Origin: Rhopalosiphum padi
Lineage: Eukaryota > Arthropoda > Insecta > Hemiptera > Aphididae
Direction of reading: 5' to 3'
DNA length: 64,000 nt
Assembly (NCBI RefSeq): GCF_020882245.1
Contig: NC_083600.1
Location: 14,942,001 to 15,006,000 of the forward strand
Under the pieces are notes generated by a model. That model saw only the letters and a list, made by a program, of their open reading frames with translations. It made no database searches and was not told the DNA's origin. A program made the position numbers and the translations under genes. Shown here in pieces: positions 58,232 to 64,000 of this stretch. Every line of letters begins with the position of its first letter. Positions within the stretch are counted from its first letter, which is position 1.

Positions 58232-59580
58232 AGTACTTAGTATATTGTACTGTAAATAATTTTAATATTAATTTTTATATCTTACCTATTTTCCCTTATT
58301 TCTTGCTACTTTGTTCAAAAATAACTATATGGTATTAAAATAAAATATAAATTATACCTCTTGGCTTTTTAACTATAGACATATAATATATAACTACTTA
58401 TATACATATATATATAGAGAGAGAGAAAGAGAGTATATATAAGAGTATACTCTTACCCTATGCGAGCTGCTACCATCTGTGTTCAATTTACCATCGTTAG
58501 AGTGGGTATATTATGACATTTTTGAAGTATTCTTTCCATATGCTTATATTATATTACAAACAGACTGTATCACAAGGCTAGTATTATATCATATATGGAT
58601 TGAGTACTTAAAAACAAAATCTACTAATGCAAAGTAAACATTAAACTTCAGACATTTATAATAAATAAATAAATGTATCAATTTTAAACAAATAACACTA
58701 CGCTAAAAATCGTTACTTAGTTGAATAATAATTATTATTATTAATAGTAAATTATAATACATTTTACTATAAATTATTATTCACCTAACACGGCTGGCAT
58801 ATATTATATAATACACATAATATTATTATAAATATATATACCTACATTTTTTACATTATATTCATATGACTTTTTTTAACAATTCTCAAAAAATATATCA
58901 CTTAAATAATCGCCATTGCAATGTAAATTTATGTTTTCCTTTATATTCCAATCTTCATAGTTCATTCATCAGACACCATATATATTATACATTTATATAG
59001 AATATTGTATTGTATATCGTATATCTATCAAAAATTAATAATTTAAAAAAAAAAAATATTTAAAACCTTAAAACCCCTTAATAATGAATATTATAAAATA
59101 TTATACCCCCACCATAGTTGCACCACTACTTTTTCGTGTTATTAATATAATATAATATCTATTTTAGTATAACAATAGTATTTTTATATTAGTTAAATAT
59201 AATTTCACAAAACACAGTTTATATAGTATGTTTTTATTTAGTATAAGTACTAGTAATTTGTAAGTATATAATGTATGTTTAATGCAGTCATGGAAACGAG
59301 AGGTACAATATAAAAAATACCACTATATATAGTATAATCTATATATAATAATAATAATAAAACGTAATAAATGTGGCAAGGTGGGTCAAAGGTTATCAGA
59401 GGGTATTCAAAAATAATTGGACTTGCATATTATGATAAAATAAAATCAACAAAATGATTCACTATACTTAGTACATTTATTATAATATTTAAATTTACCT
59501 ACGCATCACAACATTACATGTACCAAGTGTTATTCTTCTCGCTGAGTTTTTTATCGCAATATAATAGTTATAATAATAAT
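58232..59580. other. AT-rich DNA with AT/GA microsatellite
   Basis: Contains a compound (TA)n(GA)n tract near 58404-58440 and no recognised exon. Confidence 0.5.
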
Positions 59581-61975
59581 ATATTATAATAATAGTTATA
59601 ACTCACAATCTCACATAATACTAAGATAATCACTAAATTTGATACTACACATAGGCGCAGACATATAAAAGTGAAAGAGGATATAAACAAAACATTTTTT
59701 TTTTTGGGGGGGGGGTTATGATTGATTTTAAGGGGGCTTAGCCCACCACCCAAGATCCCCTCAAATTACGCTTATGCGCATAGTATTTTAATATACAATT
59801 TTCCCCAACAGGAAATTAATGGCCGGCGTTAAAATATTTTATGATAGACCAATAGACGATAATAGACCTTGAGTTATGAAAAAAACCTTTTAAAGAGGGG
59901 AGTCTAACTCTTTTATTCTTTTAATTATGGGCATTTTAACTTTTTTTTAAACAAAACCGAACTTATTACCGCATATTAATTGCTGACTATTGTCTAACGG
60001 AGACCAACTAAAATTTAACAAACATTCGACACAAAATTAAGTATTAACTAATTATGATAATATGATATCAATACGTCATAACCAACCACGAAATAAAAAA
60101 TGTCTAATTTACCCTGTCCATAAATCGATTAACGATTCTGAGATTTCTAAACTAATCACACATAATAGCAGCGTGTGACTCGAGCCTCGAGGAGAATCAT
60201 AGATGAATTAGAAGATAATATGTAAACAAAACTTTTAAGGTATTTTAGGTATTATTTAATGGAATAATAATATAAAATATGAAAACTATTATAGGTATAG
60301 TAAATACGGCGTTATTTGTATTTTGTAGAATTATTATTTATGATGCGATTTACTTTCAAAAATGTTAATTTTTTGACAATTTATTTTTAATATTTTTAAC
60401 TTAATAGGTAAATATAATTTTTACACTTGTAGTTTAATTGTGTATGTTAGTTTATAGCATATATTAAACACCTTCAACATTAAAAAAAAAAAATTTGAAA
60501 TAAATGTTTGAAGATACATCATCAAATGTGTACCACATGGTTTGATTTTGTTTTAAAAAAAGTTAAATTTCCCATAACTAAAAAAAATAAAAGAGTTAGA
60601 TTCACCTTCTTTAAAAAAGGTTTTTACTGTTTTTAGGTACTATCATATGACGCCGAACGGTCACTGCCCCCTGGGACACTCATGTATTGCGAGCCAGGCA
60701 ATTGTGTAGTCAAGATAATAAGATGTAAACACCCTAATTTCTAATATACTATATACCTACCTAATAACCTAATAGAATTGGTCTATGTGTAATTACTAAT
60801 TACTAATTAAAAATTAGAAATTATGATTGTAGAACTTACAGTTCATAAATTGTATATACAATAGATAAACATACATAAACGGTTATTATTACCACCCGCC
60901 CACCCATGGCGTGTTGTTTACTCGTATATTATAAAATTAATGTGAATATATACGATAACTTGCTCGTGTAATATGTTCAGTTTTTCAAGGCCGAAACTGA
61001 CAGGGTTTTTGGGGCACGCGTGTTATAGGCAACCAAAAAAAGTTTAAAGTATTGAAGTTTAGATAACAATTTAAAACAATTGTTCATGTTAAGTAAAAAA
61101 AAAAAAAAAATAGTAATAGTATTATTATTTATTAGTAATATTAAAAAAAAAACAGAATTATTACAATTTTAAAATTTTTACTAAATAAAAAGTGGTTTGT
61201 TCGGTCTTTTGTAAAAATGCGCAACTTCATTCTCAATTGATTAAATGTCATAACTCATAAGACAATTCATTGTGAAGGGTTATTTTAAAGACAATAAGGG
61301 TGGAACGTTAATTATTTTGCGGAGTTTTATCTTTTGAAATACTTGAATTTTATCTAAATTTAATTTTAAGTAAATTATCATAGTGGTATATCCTGTTTGT
61401 CCATGTTGGTATTAGAATTAGAGTGACTTATAAATTAGCAAATATCAATAGAGTTTCTAATAGTAGATAATACTTAATAGTTATTATGTATTGTTCGCAC
61501 GGGGATTCACATTTGAACTAACTTACATGTTATATTTGTTATACACTGCATATAACCGATATCAGTATAGCGGGGAAAATTGTTAGATAATAAAGATCCT
61601 ACTATCGTAAATTATCGACTTCGGTACTAACAAGTATGTTTGTAGAAATTCGTTAAAGAATTAGTCTTGCACAATAATTGAGAAATATATGGCAAGAAAT
61701 TATTATTGCGTTCTATATTATTATATTAAGAATATAAAATGTATTATGGTTTTTACGAAACGTCCAACTTAGGAAATTTTTAGGGTAAGCATTTGGAAAG
61801 CAAATTTTAGGCATCTATCTTTTAACAGTATCGATATATATTAATATATTATATATGTTTAGGGACATGAATATCTTCATTTTAGAAACTAAAATTTTAG
61901 GTGTAGTATCAAATTTAGTGATTATTTTAGTATTATGTGAGTTTGTGAGTTATAAGTTATAACTATTATAAAGGA
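59581..61975. mobile_element. Approx. 2.4-kb element with long terminal inverted repeats
   Basis: The left repeat (about 59583-59655) and right repeat (about 61900-61972) are inverted copies over about 70 bp. Both contain AACTCACA, CTCACATAATACTAA and AATCACTAAATTTGATACTACAC, with only a few differences. No open frame lies between, so if it is one transposon it is non-autonomous. It encloses a G-rich insert (about 59650-59785) and a second inverted-repeat element (59877-60635). Target duplication not determined. Confidence 0.6.
59877..60635. mobile_element. Approx. 750-bp inverted-repeat element nested in the larger one
   Basis: The left arm (about 59877-59960) and right arm (about 60535-60630) are inverted copies of about 85 bp. 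Shared segments include AAAACCTTTT-AAAG, TCTAACTCTTTTATT, TTATGGG and TTTAACTTTTTTTAAA-CAAAA. The AT-rich inside has no coding capacity. Confidence 0.7.
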
Positions 61976-64000
61976 ACCGGTGGGTATACTTAATTTTTTT
62001 GTGTGCTATAAATACTATTTGCTTAGAATTTAGATACTATAGCCATAAGTCTAAACCAGCTCCACGCGAATGTTGTAAATAATCTTACGAAATTATATAA
62101 CTAATACTCTTATAGTCTTATATTCTTATAATGTATTTAACTATAAAAATTAAGAGCATATATACATATTGTATATTAGTGCCTAATGGACAGCGTCACA
62201 GCGGCACATATATAGACATTAGACACACAATATACTTATTTTTGTTAGTAAATCTATATTTGTGTCTTGTATAGTTGTATGTAGTAACTAGTATAGGTAG
62301 TTGTCTTGTACATACGTATATTGATCCATTTTGAATATTGTGTTGACCAAATGTCACATATAATTGACTTACAAATTCAAAAATATTGTCCAAATTGTAT
62401 GTACCTAAATACCTAATTGGCTTATTATTAAGACGTATACCTACTACCTAGGTTTACTATATTACAATATAGAAGTTATTATTTTGTATAGGTACTTACT
62501 TCGTATATAGCTGTTGCAATTCGCTGTTTATATATCATTGTTGTAAGTATATTACTATATAAATTATAAGCTGCTCGAATGCTCGTTAGGTAAGTATACA
62601 GTATACCTATGGGTATAAATGTAAAAACATGTAATAAGTAATAACTATTTGTAGTTTGTTGTGACGTAAATTCATAAAGTATATACCAATGCTGGTGCCT
62701 GGCAGCCTACTGGCTATTATAAGCGTTGTGGATCTAGAAGTAAAAAAAATTTAATTTTTAAAATGTATACTACAAATTATACAAAGTTTTTAATACCTAC
62801 TTCAATTATTCGAATATTATAATTAATTATTAAAAAAATATATTTCTATCAATAAATGCATTTATATTATTGTATTGTATTAATTTGTAGTAAAGGCGAC
62901 TTAAGCTACTTAATTCCCCTTATTGTATCTACTCTATGTCTCTATAACATGACTATAATATTATGGATATGGAACTAGCCATGATCATATACTTCTATCT
63001 TAGATACTTATGCCCACTATGCCCTAGTAAGTAGTAACTATAATATTTAAAAAAAATTTGATTCACGAACCAGCTATAAAAAAAGGTTGGTGACCCCTAT
63101 CTTAGACTTAGAGTGTAGGTGTACGCAGTAGTCGCAGTACGCTTATAATTTCAAATGGGAATTTGATGATAAAACCATTGATTTTAGAATATTCTATCAA
63201 TTAAATCAATGATAAAAGGATAAAACTAATAAGATACTTATTACTTACCCGTTTACTTATAATATGCACCTATCGGCTGTTAGTATCACCTAGATATGAG
63301 TATATAAGATGAAAAATTAAAATTTTATTATTGTACCTATATTTTTCAGTAATTTTTCCGAATTAACATTATTAAATTCAAAATCATGCTTCAAGTCTGA
63401 AATAGTTATAAAATTTTAAAATATAAGATTTTTCTTTTTCTTTTATTACTAAGGTACCTACTTTTATAGTTTTATTCTATTTTTATGCTATACAGTAGTA
63501 TAGGTCATAGTGATAGTACATACCGTCCATTACTTGAACCAAACCGTCCAAACCAATGTATTGATATCTTATGATTATTATATTCAGATTAATAACAATC
63601 GATCTTATTATAGCTATGCAATTTGACTTTTGCCATTCGTACTTTGGAATGAAATATTTAACTCAAAACAAAAACAAAATAGTTTTACGACTTGAAATGT
63701 TTTAAAATATCTATGGTTGGCATGCACTGGGGGATCCGCAGTGCATCAAGTTGGAATTATTTATTTGCCGTGAGTATGATAACTGATAAAGATAATAATA
63801 AGATATTATTCTCTTAGGACGCATTTGAAATGTAGTAAAAAATGGCTATTGTTAATTTTTTTAAATTATATAATAATATTACTATTTACTTAAATTAAAA
63901 ATTAATGTTTTTAATTGTTAGACGTGAATTTTATTTGTTTACATAAAATGATACCACAACTTGAATCTAATGCGTTCGTAGTTAACAGGTCAATTAGCGC
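61976..64000. other. AT-rich DNA to the window end
   Basis: No exon recognised. Features seen: frequent TACCTA words and a small hairpin with 8-bp arms ATGCACTG (63722-63729) and CAGTGCAT (63739-63746) in a GC-richer patch. The final 200 bases show nothing recognisable. Confidence 0.5.

Overview
The window is nuclear DNA of an insect, almost certainly an aphid (Hemiptera: Aphididae). This is inferred from the strong AT bias, the abundance of short TACCTA/TAGGTA runs, compact introns of about 60-100 bp beside a few kilobase ones, many short inverted-repeat transposons with G/C-run ends, and insect-type orthologues of housekeeping genes. No prokaryotic or organellar features were seen. All intron-exon models were built by hand from GT/AG sites, reading-frame continuity and remembered family alignments; no search was run.

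Layout. 1-2.4 kb holds the last two exons (+) of a gene that starts outside the window. 3.5-4.9 kb holds transposon debris. 5.8-7.3 kb is ARPC3 (-), head to head with a DNAJC30-like J protein (+, 8.1-8.7 kb). COQ5 (+, 9.95-13.27 kb) carries an intronless ZRSR2-like splicing factor (+, 10.1-11.4 kb) inside its first intron. LC8 dynein light chain (-, 14.3-15.7 kb) is head to head with SRSF1 (+, 17.65-21.3 kb), whose presumed 3'UTR is packed with GGA triplets. A 6.5-kb gene-poor stretch follows. A small Maf bZIP factor (-, 28.9-29.6 kb) is head to head with CCT6 (+, 30.4-34.4 kb). A single-exon protein resembling kinetochore Mis12 (+) lies at 36.6-37.2 kb. A 14-exon SLC44A1/CTL1 choline transporter (-) spans 39.1-44.8 kb and carries an apparent one-base frameshift in exon 7. 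From about 50 kb to the end no coding gene was recognised; this part is AT-rich and studded with small DNA transposons, inverted repeats and microsatellites.

The genes do not form one pathway. They are a cluster of unrelated housekeeping loci covering actin nucleation, ubiquinone synthesis, pre-mRNA splicing, dynein, chaperonin, oxidative-stress transcription, kinetochore and choline transport, mostly in divergent pairs sharing short intergenic promoters.

The points most worth a second look are the sense-strand GGA array after SRSF1 (candidate autoregulatory 3'UTR), the COQ5/ZRSR2 nesting with an in-frame candidate splice link, the SLC44A1 homopolymer frameshift, a set of small hAT-like elements (four with 8-bp target-site duplications, three of them perfect), a nested 2.4-kb terminal-inverted-repeat element near 60 kb, and a foldback repeat family with three members here.
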